From an uncultured Novosphingobium sp. (GTDB lineage: Bacteria > Pseudomonadota > Alphaproteobacteria > Sphingomonadales > Sphingomonadaceae), in NCBI GenBank assembly GCA_946886365.1, contig CAMPIM010000119.1:1-10285 (forward strand): 10,285 nt of DNA. The letters are read 5' to 3'. Positions 1 through 5,522 of this stretch are shown here, one piece after another (the stretch's first letter is position 1; every line of letters starts with the position of its first letter). The translations under genes and the position numbers were made by a program. The notes under the pieces were generated by a model. It was given only the letters and a program-made list of their open reading frames with translations, had not been told where the DNA came from and made no database searches.

Positions 1-442
1 AGCAGGTGATGGCGATGCCGCAGGTGAACCCCACCGTCACCGCGTGCGGAATATAGCGGATCAGCGAGCCGAGACGCGACAATCCAATGAGCGTCAGCAG
101 CAGGCCCGACAGCATCACCGTCACCATCAGCCCGTTCAGCCCGAACTTCGCCGTCGTGGCCGCGACGAGCACGATGAAGGCGCCGGCAGGACCGCCAATC
201 TGGTAGCGGCTGCCGCTCAGTGCTGAGACGATGAAGCCGCCGATGATCGCGGTATAGAGCCCGCGCTCGGGCGACACGCCCGATGCCACCGCGATCGCCA
301 TCGACAGCGGCAGTGCGACGATCGCCACAGTCAAAGCCGCCAGCGCGTCTTTCTGGAGGGCGGCGAGGTCATAACCGCCCTCGCTCAACACGGTCACGAG
401 CTTGGGCCGGAACAGATGTGCGGTCGCTGTCCCGTCAGGCAT
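1..442 (-). CDS. SulP-family anion permease, N-terminal part (runs off window)
   Basis: Encodes the first 147 residues of an inner-membrane transporter of the SulP/SLC26 family, which carries sulfate, bicarbonate or other small anions; the substrate cannot be told from this fragment. A hydrophilic N-terminus of about 30 residues is followed by hydrophobic segments at roughly 31-55, 63-75, 85-98, 104-122 and 131-147. Family signatures are visible: GVSPERGLYTAIIGG (55-69), GGPAGAFIV (83-91) and RYIPHAVTVGFTCGIAI (129-145). The ATG at 442 is the first start codon after an in-frame stop five codons upstream (complement of 458-460), so the N-terminus is well fixed, although no strong Shine-Dalgarno (SD) sequence is seen. 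The frame stays open to the left edge, so the C-terminal half, including any STAS domain, is not visible. It follows the DUF167 gene on the same strand after a gap of about 106 bases and looks like ordinary chromosomal cargo. Confidence 0.9.
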   Translation of the reverse strand, partial: MPDGTATAHLFRPKLVTVLSEGGYDLAALQKDALAALTVAIVALPLSMAIAVASGVSPERGLYTAIIGGFIVSALSGSRYQIGGPAGAFIVLVAATTAKFGLNGLMVTVMLSGLLLTLIGLSRLGSLIRYIPHAVTVGFTCGIAITC

Positions 443-548
443 GACGGTGCGATACCATCAGGATCGGACGGTCAGATGCCTGCATGCGAACGCTTCTATC
501 ACATCCGGCACGCCAAGTCTGCGACTTCCGCTGAAAGGCGACGCCGTT

Positions 549-842
549 CTATGCTGGCGATATGCGGATGACCTTGTCGCGGCCGCTCGCGCCGCGCACC
601 AGTTCCAGCGCCGAAGCGGGACGATCGAGCGCGCTGGCGAGCAGTCGGATGACCGCCGTATTGGCTTTGCCATCCTCGGGAGCGACGGTCGTACGAACGG
701 CAAGGACCGTAGAGCCGGGTGGCGGCAAGGATATCGCATCGCTGGAGGCGCCCGGCGATACGCGCACTGCGATCCGTCCCTCGGTATCGGCCAGCGCCAT
801 GATCGCCGATGCGGGCGGCAGCGATGGTTTGGGCCGCGCCAT
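549..842 (-). CDS. DUF167 (YggU/UPF0235) family protein
   Basis: A 97-residue protein of the small DUF167 family, a conserved alpha/beta domain of unknown biochemical role. It matches the family over most of its length: VRVSPGASSD at 26-35, the PEDGKAN motif at 55-61, and the terminal GASGRDKVIRI at 84-94. Length is normal for the family (about 90-100 residues). An in-frame TTG lies one codon earlier, but the ATG at 842 is preferred because it overlaps the TGA of the upstream PhnA-like gene by one base (TGATG), a common translational-coupling arrangement. The two genes are therefore probably one transcription unit, perhaps continuing into the SulP gene. Family assignment is firm; function is unknown. 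Confidence 0.88.
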   Translation of the reverse strand: MARPKPSLPPASAIMALADTEGRIAVRVSPGASSDAISLPPPGSTVLAVRTTVAPEDGKANTAVIRLLASALDRPASALELVRGASGRDKVIRISPA

Positions 843-1144
843 CAACGCTTGCGGACAAACTCGGCGCGCAGGACCAGGCCCTTGATGCCGTCGAACCGGC
901 AGTCGATCTCCTGCGTGTCGCCAGTCAGCCGGATCGACTTGATCAACGTGCCGCGCTTCAGGGTCTGGCCCGCACCCTTGACCTCGAGATCCTTGATGAG
1001 CGTGACCTGATCGCCATCGGCGAGCAGATTACCTACGGCGTCGCGCACCTCAACCTGTCCGGCCAGCCTTTGCTTCTCGGCCAGTTCCGACGCCGGAATC
1101 CAGTCCCCGCTTTCCTCGTCATACACATAGTCGTCGTCTGGCAT
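842..1144 (-). CDS. PhnA/YjdM-like protein lacking the zinc ribbon
   Basis: A 100-residue protein whose residues 31-100 match the C-terminal domain of the PhnA/YjdM family: VRDAVGNLLADGDQVTLIKD (33-52), VKGAGQTLKRGTLIKSIRL (55-73), EIDCRFDGI (79-87) and a terminal EFVRKR. In the E. coli-type family this domain follows a four-cysteine zinc ribbon. Here the N-terminus (MPDDDYVYDEESGDWIPASE) keeps a similar length and aromatic spacing but has no cysteines, so the metal site has been lost. The family is often annotated as alkylphosphonate utilisation, but a direct role in phosphonate breakdown is not established and is not claimed here. Start at ATG 1144 has a modest GGAA upstream. The stop overlaps the DUF167 start. 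The relaxase stop codon lies 79 bases upstream on the same strand. Confidence 0.85.
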   Translation of the reverse strand: MPDDDYVYDEESGDWIPASELAEKQRLAGQVEVRDAVGNLLADGDQVTLIKDLEVKGAGQTLKRGTLIKSIRLTGDTQEIDCRFDGIKGLVLRAEFVRKR

Positions 1145-1166
1145 GCGCGTTCCATTTCCGTGTCTC

Positions 1167-1200
1167 AGGAGCGCTCCTTATCCCAAGGGCAACCTCTTGG
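1167..1200. repeat. Two small palindromes between relaxase and PhnA-like gene
   Basis: The 79-base gap between the relaxase stop and the PhnA-like start holds a perfect 12-bp palindrome (AGGAGCGCTCCT, 1167-1178). It also holds a short hairpin with CCAAG/CTTGG outer arms and a bulged base (1183-1200). On the plus strand the second hairpin is followed by CATTTTC; on the minus strand no U-tract follows either. They may be termination or operator elements. No second copy that would mark an attachment site is visible in the window. Confidence 0.3.
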
Positions 1201-1223
1201 CATTTTCATTCTGAGCCCTGCCG

Positions 1224-3209
1224 TCACGATATACTCGGTCCGCCGCGTCCGCGCCCGAACGTCCAGCTGATCCCGTCGCCGCGCATGATGCCGGAGACGG
1301 GCTTGCCGATCTGGCGTTCCAGCACGGGACGCCATGGCACCAGCGTAAACTCGCGCGATTTCTCGACCAGGGCGTACCGCCCGCTGGTCATCTCGACCAT
1401 GCGGGCGAGCCTGCCTTCGATCCGTTCGCCAGCGCGCGCCTCCGTGAACGCCAGTCCCAGTTCGTCGGACAGTTGCCCGGCGACACGTAATAGCTCGCGC
1501 CGCTGGAGCGACGCTATCATGTTGGCACGATAGACCGTCCGCCCCTCCTGTTCCTCGGCCAATCCCTGGTCGATCAGCCACTGCCGACGCTGCGCCTGCG
1601 CGGCGCGAGAATCTTGGCCGAACCCCGCATCGCGCAGGGGCTCCGGCAATGCCGCGACCAGCTCGCGGTCGAGCCAGGTTGCGGCCTCGGCGCCGACCAG
1701 CTTGTCGAGCGGCTGCGCTGACAATGTGTCGATCGCAACCGGCCGATCCTTTAGCCGCGCCGCTTCATAGGCGGCAGCGCGGGTCAGATGATCGGGCGCG
1801 ATGACCCACGTCCCGTCCGGCTCGCGCTCGATTTTGCTAGTCAGCCGCCGCATCGCTTCCAGACGGCGGACATGGGCTTCGGCAAAGCTCTGCGTCGCGG
1901 ACGGATCGTGCCCCAGATGCGCATCGATCGTGTAGCGGCCGCCATTGGCGGCAGCGACCTCTACGATGGCGCGATCGGCCTCTCGCACACCATGTTCTGC
2001 GGACTCGATCCGAACGATTGCACCGCTGCGTATCTCTCCCAGATTTTCGCCGCGCCCGATCTCGACATAATGCGATCGTCCGTCGGTGGCCTCGACCATC
2101 AGATAATGGCGGTCGTTGATCTCGTCCGACAGTCCGCGATGGGCGATGCGCCCAATCAGCGGCCGGGCATCGGGCGCAGCCGGATCGTAGATGGCCTGAT
2201 CGGCGAGCGCCGGCGCATCGCCCCGCGCGGCATAGGCGCGCTGTAGGCGTAAGATGATGTCGCCGCGCTCACCCATACGCCGGAGCGTGTCGGCAAGATC
2301 GGGAGAAAGTCGCCAGTGCGATGCCCCGACCTGCGACGCTAGCCCTAGCCGTTCCAGTGTTTTCAGCCGGCCCATGCGGATCGACTGGTCGAAGGCATCG
2401 CGCCCGCTCGAACTCGCCAGCACATTTTGCTCGGCGTCGCGGATCAGCGATCGATCGATGCTGGTCAGCCGTTCCTGCCCGACCTCGGCGCGCAGCCGCT
2501 GTTCGATCGCGTCGTCGGTGCGGGGACCGAGATCGAGATCGACCAGCTCGCAGGCGCGCTCTCGCAGGCCATGGCTGATATAGTCGCGCGCGATGATCAG
2601 ATCCTGTCCACGATCATCCCTGCCGCGCACGATGATATGGGTGTGGGGATGGCCGGTGTTGAAATGATCGACCGCGACCCAGTCGAGCTTCGTGTCGAGA
2701 TCGTCCTCCATCCGTGTCATCAGCCGGCGGGTGAGCGGTTTCAGATCTTCATAGTCGGCGCCGTCCTCAGCGCTGACGATGAAGCGAAACTGGTGACGAT
2801 CGTCCTTCGCCTGTTCGAGCCATGCCTGGGGGTCGATCGTGTCGCTGTCAGAGCCATAGAGTTGCCCGCGACCACCCTCGCGGGTCGTGCCGTCACGCTC
2901 GACGTAACGCAGATGCGCCTGGGCAGCGCCGAAGCCCTTACCGCCCAGTCTGACCAGCCGCGCCTTGACGATAACGCTGCGCTGGCGAAAGGCGGCATAG
3001 CGGTCGCGCGACGAGAGCACGCGCCCAACGCCAGCGCCCCTGCCGATACGGCTGCCAGTGAACCCGCTGCGTCGCGACCGGACCGGCGCACCGCCCCGCG
3101 CCAGATTGGCGGCGGCAAGAACGCGGTGCAGAAACTTGCGTTGTCGTCCGCCTTTGCCGGTCCCGCGCATGCGGCCGAGCTGGGGTTCGAAATCATCATC
3201 GTCTGCCAT
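1224..3209 (-). CDS. rlxS: Relaxase/mobilization nuclease with DUF3363 C-terminal domain (RlxS-like)
   Basis: A 661-residue conjugative relaxase. Such enzymes nick one strand at the origin of transfer, stay covalently attached through a tyrosine and pilot the strand into the recipient. The N-terminus is basic (about 10-90). The nuclease part follows, with AHLRYVERDGT (98-108) including a tyrosine that may act in catalysis, then FRFIVSAEDG (141-150), and the histidine metal site DHFNTGHPHTHIIVRG (181-196; His182, 187, 189 and 191). Residues from about 290 to the end are the DUF3363 region, closing with the typical TLVPWRPVLER and SGIMRGDGISWTFGRGRG. The open frame extends upstream to about 3374, but the ATG at 3209 is chosen because MADDDDFEP is the usual N-terminus of this family and the upstream 55 residues look like translated leader DNA. 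The SD is weak. No coupling-protein (TraG/VirD4) gene follows downstream. The symbol follows common annotation of the family. Confidence 0.9.
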   Translation of the reverse strand: MADDDDFEPQLGRMRGTGKGGRQRKFLHRVLAAANLARGGAPVRSRRSGFTGSRIGRGAGVGRVLSSRDRYAAFRQRSVIVKARLVRLGGKGFGAAQAHLRYVERDGTTREGGRGQLYGSDSDTIDPQAWLEQAKDDRHQFRFIVSAEDGADYEDLKPLTRRLMTRMEDDLDTKLDWVAVDHFNTGHPHTHIIVRGRDDRGQDLIIARDYISHGLRERACELVDLDLGPRTDDAIEQRLRAEVGQERLTSIDRSLIRDAEQNVLASSSGRDAFDQSIRMGRLKTLERLGLASQVGASHWRLSPDLADTLRRMGERGDIILRLQRAYAARGDAPALADQAIYDPAAPDARPLIGRIAHRGLSDEINDRHYLMVEATDGRSHYVEIGRGENLGEIRSGAIVRIESAEHGVREADRAIVEVAAANGGRYTIDAHLGHDPSATQSFAEAHVRRLEAMRRLTSKIEREPDGTWVIAPDHLTRAAAYEAARLKDRPVAIDTLSAQPLDKLVGAEAATWLDRELVAALPEPLRDAGFGQDSRAAQAQRRQWLIDQGLAEEQEGRTVYRANMIASLQRRELLRVAGQLSDELGLAFTEARAGERIEGRLARMVEMTSGRYALVEKSREFTLVPWRPVLERQIGKPVSGIMRGDGISWTFGRGRGGPSIS

Positions 3210-3511
3210 GATCGGGGCCATCCGGGCTGGAAAAGCCCGACAATGCGCGTCTGCCAGGCCCATGAAAATCGGTGCCGCCCGGAACGGCGGAAATCCGCCA
3301 TTCCCGAGCTGGCCGGCACTGCCGAACCCCAACCGGCACTGTTCCGCAGGAACAACAAAATGATGTGCAGACAAGAGCTTATGGCCTGCCGCCGAAGGGG
3401 GACAGTGCCATAGCTTCTCTATCTTGCCTTACGCGCCCCTACCGTCGAACACCGCCTAGTCGTTCTTGTACCCCCGCAACCCTGCCAAAGGCCCTCTGCC
3501 CGGTGACCAAG
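3210..3511. other. Relaxase leader region, non-coding, repeat-rich
   Basis: About 300 bases without a credible gene on either strand. Visible elements are a CGGGCT/AGCCCG hairpin (3223-3239); a near-perfect hairpin with arms GGAACGGCGGA/TCCGCCATTCC (3281-3304); the palindrome TGTTCC-GCA-GGAACA (3340-3354); and three copies of GGCACTG, direct at 3315 and 3335 and inverted at 3403-3409. It is transcribed, if at all, as the 5' leader of the relaxase, and is a plausible place for autoregulatory operators or part of an origin of transfer. No convincing -35/-10 pair could be chosen by eye. Confidence 0.5.
3340..3354. promoter_or_regulatory. Candidate operator palindrome upstream of relaxase
   Basis: TGTTCC-GCA-GGAACA is a perfect 6-bp dyad with a 3-base centre. 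It overlaps the second of two CCGGCACTG direct repeats (3313-3321 and 3333-3341) spaced 20 bases apart, about two helical turns. The size and location fit a dimeric repressor site controlling the relaxase. No regulator gene is recognised in the window, so the call rests on symmetry and position only. Confidence 0.3.
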
Positions 3512-3556
3512 AAAAAGGGCTTCCGACGACGCCTGGCTGACGCCGCCGAAAGCCCT
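3512..3556 (-). terminator. Rho-independent terminator of the 49-residue gene
   Basis: Read on the minus strand, AGGGCTTTCGGCGGCGTC pairs with GCGTCGTCGGAAGCCCT plus adjoining bases to give an 18-bp stem (3516-3556) including four G-U pairs, with a five-base loop. Five U residues follow directly (complement of 3512-3516). It starts 19 bases past the stop codon of the 3575-3724 gene and should isolate that gene from the relaxase downstream. Confidence 0.85.
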
Positions 3557-3574
3557 CGAATTGATGTCCTCAGG

Positions 3575-3724
3575 CTATCCGATCTGAGCCTCGATTGCCG
3601 CTTCGCACGCGCTCAGAAGTGCTTTCGCCGCGTTCAATTCCGCTTCGATCTGCGCCCGTTCGGCATTATCAATGCAGCCCGAAAGTTCGGCCCGAAGTTC
3701 CTCGATTTGCTGTTCTAGTCCCAT
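3575..3724 (-). CDS. Small (49-residue) coiled-coil-like protein of unknown function
   Basis: A short but well-supported gene. Translation from ATG 3724 starts MGLEQQIEELRAELSG and ends EAAIEAQIG. Nearly the whole chain is Glu/Ala/Leu-rich with heptad-like spacing (LEQQIEELRAEL, RAQIEAELNAAKALL), suggesting a helical hairpin or coiled coil, and it has two cysteines (17 and 40). Evidence that it is real: an SD (AGGAG) seven bases before the ATG, a strong intrinsic terminator just after the stop, and a composition unlike random high-GC translation. It stands as a single-gene unit upstream of the relaxase. Small helical proteins beside relaxase genes can be accessory or regulatory, but nothing in the sequence shows a DNA-binding fold, so no function is assigned. 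Its SD lies inside a hairpin (3732-3755). Confidence 0.7.
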   Translation of the reverse strand: MGLEQQIEELRAELSGCIDNAERAQIEAELNAAKALLSACEAAIEAQIG

Positions 3725-3731
3725 GATCTAT

Positions 3732-3755
3732 CTCCTGTCTGTTGCAAGACAGGAG
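3732..3755 (-). promoter_or_regulatory. Hairpin sequestering the ribosome-binding site of the 49-residue gene
   Basis: CTCCTGTCT and AGACAGGAG form a perfect 9-bp inverted repeat around a 6-base centre. In the minus-strand mRNA the 3' arm contains the AGGAG that serves as SD for the ATG at 3724. Folding would therefore hide the SD. The same DNA symmetry could instead be an operator at the transcription start. Confidence 0.5.
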
Positions 3756-3761
3756 CCGCGC

Positions 3762-3883
3762 CCGGTAGCGCGCGGGTCGGGTCAAGGACCGCGTAGCGGC
3801 CGCGTCAGCGGCGACGGAGGAACCGATTTTGCGCAGCAAAATTGGAGGGGCCGTCGTCCTTGAGGCGGCCCGTGCGCTGCCGG
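3762..3883 (+). ncRNA. Candidate three-way-junction structured RNA
   Basis: Positions 3762-3789 pair with 3856-3883: 23 Watson-Crick pairs, 3 G-U pairs and one internal 2x2 mismatch (GG/GG at 3780-3781 and 3864-3865). The 66 bases inside hold GCCGC-GTCA-GCGGC (3799-3812) and CCGATTTTGC-GCA-GCAAAATTGG (3823-3845, ten pairs including one G-U). All wobble pairs are G-U only in a plus-strand transcript and would be A-C mismatches on the minus strand, which favours a plus-strand RNA. No promoter or U-rich terminator was found, so an origin of transfer or a palindromic mobile repeat remains possible. Confidence 0.4.
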
Positions 3884-3901
3884 AGACTGGGCAGTCTCAA
3901 G

Positions 3902-4008
3902 CAGAGTATCCCCCGTTGCCACCGGGGAAACCTATGATAGGATATGGGCATGGCGCTCTCCGGCCGGACCTGTCGCCGGGTCAAAGAGGAGATCAGAGTA
4001 CCCCCGTT
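3902..4008. repeat. Pair of imperfect direct repeats, CAGAGTA(T)CCCCCGTT
   Basis: CAGAGTATCCCCCGTT at 3902-3917 and CAGAGTACCCCCGTT at 3994-4008 differ by one base insertion and are 92 bases apart. A nine-base core GTACCCCCG also occurs at 3468-3476 in the relaxase leader. Such spaced copies next to a relaxase gene and a divergent gene pair would suit a DNA-binding protein, but only two full copies are present. Confidence 0.4.
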
Positions 4009-4066
4009 CCGACGCAACCGATCCTCGGGCCGTGCAGTAATCGGCGACATGCGGCCCTCATATTGA
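3950..4066 (+). CDS. Possible 38-residue Arg-rich leader peptide
   Basis: ATG at 3950 is preceded by AGGA with a seven-base spacing and opens a 38-codon frame, starting MALSGRTCRRVKEEIR and ending GDMRPSY, with nine arginines. Its TGA (4064-4066) overlaps the SD of the next gene (GAGGAAGG, 4065-4072), the geometry expected of a leader that couples or gates translation of the 222-residue protein. Nothing beyond this arrangement supports expression, and a frame this short can occur by chance in GC-rich DNA. Confidence 0.3.
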   Translation: MALSGRTCRRVKEEIRVPPFRRNRSSGRAVIGDMRPSY

Positions 4067-4079
4067 GGAAGGTTCTGTC

Positions 4080-4748
4080 ATGCCGTTGATCATCCTGTCG
4101 AATAGCAACTGGCGCGTCGCCAAGGCCGCGCTGCACACTGGATTGCCGCATATCCGGTCATCGCATCTTGCCGAAGCAATGGCGTCGGGCTTGGACTCGC
4201 TCACCCATGCCGCGCTCGGCAAACGCCTGCGCGACGACGGCGAGCGCCCACATCTACAGCGGCTTTCGGATGCGGATTTCGTGCGGCGTCTTGGCGAACT
4301 CGGCTATCCCGACGTTGCATCGGGCTATTTCGATCGCGCCTTCTCGGCCGACGCGATGCCCCATGCGCCCTACACATTCTTCAGGCAGGGCGACCGCGCC
4401 GCGAACGATCGCCACTATCATTTCTGCAACCGGATCGGGCGGCCGATGGTCATGGTCAGGATGGCGCGGCGCTATGCCGAACTCGAATGGGACTGCATCA
4501 CCGTTGATCCCGCCGAAGAGGACGATCTGCACGATCTGCCGGGCAATCAACTCGCGCGGATCATGTTCAATCTGTTCCAGGCGCGCGCCAAGGGCGCTCC
4601 GGGCAAGCCGCTCTTCTTCGGCAGTGCGTTCGCCGGCACGGTCAAGAAGCTGTTGCCCGCGACGGCGCGGCAACTGGCGGAGGACTATTTCCAGCTCCTT
4701 TATGGACCATTGCTGGAATCCAGAAGCCCGCGTCGGCGCGCGGCCTGA
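4080..4748 (+). CDS. Hypothetical protein, 222 residues
   Basis: A soluble protein I do not recognise with certainty. ATG 4080 has a strong SD (GAGGAAGG) seven bases upstream. The N-terminal third (ILSNSNWRVAKAALHTGLPHIRSSHLAEAMASGLDSLTHAAL, written here as residues 4-45) has the look of a small helical module found in other plasmid-borne hypothetical proteins: a helix, an SSHLAEA turn and a THAAL segment. Residues 46-125 are mixed and charged, with a His-rich stretch RHYHFC (111-116). Residues 126-205 are mainly helical (PGNQLARIMFNLFQARAKG, then LLPATARQLAEDYFQLLYG), and the tail is basic. No signal peptide or membrane segment is seen. Composition and third-position GC match the neighbours. 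It is one of only two plus-strand genes in the element and converges on DUF736 across a hairpin terminator. Confidence 0.75.
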   Translation: MPLIILSNSNWRVAKAALHTGLPHIRSSHLAEAMASGLDSLTHAALGKRLRDDGERPHLQRLSDADFVRRLGELGYPDVASGYFDRAFSADAMPHAPYTFFRQGDRAANDRHYHFCNRIGRPMVMVRMARRYAELEWDCITVDPAEEDDLHDLPGNQLARIMFNLFQARAKGAPGKPLFFGSAFAGTVKKLLPATARQLAEDYFQLLYGPLLESRSPRRRAA

Positions 4749-4755
4749 CACGAGA

Positions 4756-4787
4756 AATGCCCCGCACCGTTACCGGTGCGGGGCATT
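4756..4787. terminator. Bidirectional hairpin between convergent genes
   Basis: A perfect 14-bp stem (AATGCCCCGCACCG with its complement) closes on a four-base loop (TTAC). It sits eight bases after the plus-strand stop at 4748 and five bases after the DUF736 stop on the minus strand. On the minus strand it is followed by TTTCTCGTGT, a weak U-tract; on the plus strand no T-run follows. The position between converging genes makes termination the likely role. Confidence 0.7.
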
Positions 4788-4792
4788 GCGGA

Positions 4793-5113
4793 TCAATCGG
4801 CCGGGTTCCAGATGATGGCGAAGGCGTCCCCGTCATCCTGCCCTGCGGCGCGGCCGAGATTGGCGTAGAGCTTGCGCGGCCCGAACTCGGGCGCCGCCAT
4901 GCTCAGCGACACATAGTCCTTGCCCGAGCGCTCGCCGGTCTTGATCCAGCCGCCGCCCACTTCCGACCCGGAGCAGAAAACCCGATAGTCGGGGTGGCTT
5001 TCATGGGCTTTGGAGCGGTTGGGGACGATCTCGATGTCGGTGCGGATCGAGAGGGTGCGAAGCTGGCCCTTATAGCCGTCCTCGTTCTTGGTGACATATC
5101 CGATGGCAGGCAT
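4793..5113 (-). CDS. DUF736 family protein
   Basis: A 106-residue protein of the DUF736 family, small proteins common on alphaproteobacterial plasmids and integrative elements and without an established biochemical role. It spans the whole family: MPAIGYVTKNEDGYKGQLRT (1-20), then IRTDIEIVPN, a central HPDYRVFCSG, the WIKTGERSGKDYVSLSM strand pair, and a C-terminal FGPRKLYANLG. The ATG at 5113 has AGGAGA six bases upstream, and length fits the family. It is a likely single-gene unit: a 409-base gap lies upstream and a hairpin terminator downstream. It is usually found near partition and transfer genes, which fits the context. Confidence 0.92.
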   Translation of the reverse strand: MPAIGYVTKNEDGYKGQLRTLSIRTDIEIVPNRSKAHESHPDYRVFCSGSEVGGGWIKTGERSGKDYVSLSMAAPEFGPRKLYANLGRAAGQDDGDAFAIIWNPAD

Positions 5114-5522
5114 GTTCGGTCTCCTGAAAAATCACCCGCGACCATTCGCCGGCGACAAGGCAGACCGTGGGAATGGCGATAGCGTCCCTACGAACCCGAA
5201 GGGCCGAAGCGATCAGCGGAGGACCGGAGCGGCGGACTGATTTGCAGCGAAGCGACCGCGAGGAGACCGGCGTAGCCGGTCGGGGAAATCAGTTCGGCGC
5301 GATGGTTTTGTGGGGACGCGGCCATTCCAGGTCGATGCCTGATGAGCCCGCGCGGATGGTTCGTGGATGCATCCGGGACCGACGCCGTTCCTTGCATCGG
5401 GTGTGCCACGAGGACGGGCAAACAGGCGCTGTTCTCACCGGTGATCCGCGCCATCTCGGCCACCGTCACAGCCCATGACACGCATCGCAGCCGCATGCGC
5501 CACAGAATTGGGAGATGCTATC
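5114..5522. other. 409-base intergenic region between divergent genes
   Basis: No credible gene on either strand. It contains an 8-bp inverted repeat ACTGATTT/AAATCAGT (5236-5243 and 5286-5293) that encloses a GACCGG-CTACG-CCGGTC-type hairpin (5264-5280 on the plus strand). It also holds two imperfect direct repeats beginning CGAAGCGA (5205 and 5248), each followed by GC-rich bases ending in ACCGG. The ends must carry the promoters for DUF736 (minus) and the 110-residue gene (plus), but no -35/-10 pair stands out. Confidence 0.5.

Larger units (their letters stand above)
3725..4079. other. 355-base structured intergenic region
   Basis: This gap between divergently oriented genes (minus-strand start 3724, plus-strand start 4080) has no long credible gene but dense secondary structure. 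In order: the SD hairpin (3732-3755), a 28-bp imperfect stem (3762-3789 with 3856-3883) enclosing two hairpins, a GAGACTG/CAGTCTC palindrome (3883-3898), a CCCCG/CGGGG stem (3911-3927), and CCTAT-G-ATAGG (3931-3941). Two imperfect copies of CAGAGTA(T)CCCCCGTT follow (3902 and 3994), and a 38-codon leader frame (3950-4066). Candidate roles are an origin of transfer, a non-coding RNA, or a divergent control region. Confidence 0.6.

Noticed and set aside
3210..3374. N-terminal extension of the relaxase to 3374
   Set aside because: The open frame exists, but the extra 55 residues cover hairpins and repeats and do not look like the family, whose members begin at MADDDDFEP.
2427..3413. 328-codon plus-strand frame opposite the relaxase
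   Set aside because: Antisense shadow of the relaxase, whose histidine motif and DUF3363 region are certain; no domain is visible in the plus-strand product.
3732..4080. CRISPR array or tandem-repeat array in the structured gap
   Set aside because: Repeats are inverted or only two-copy, with no regular spacer pattern.
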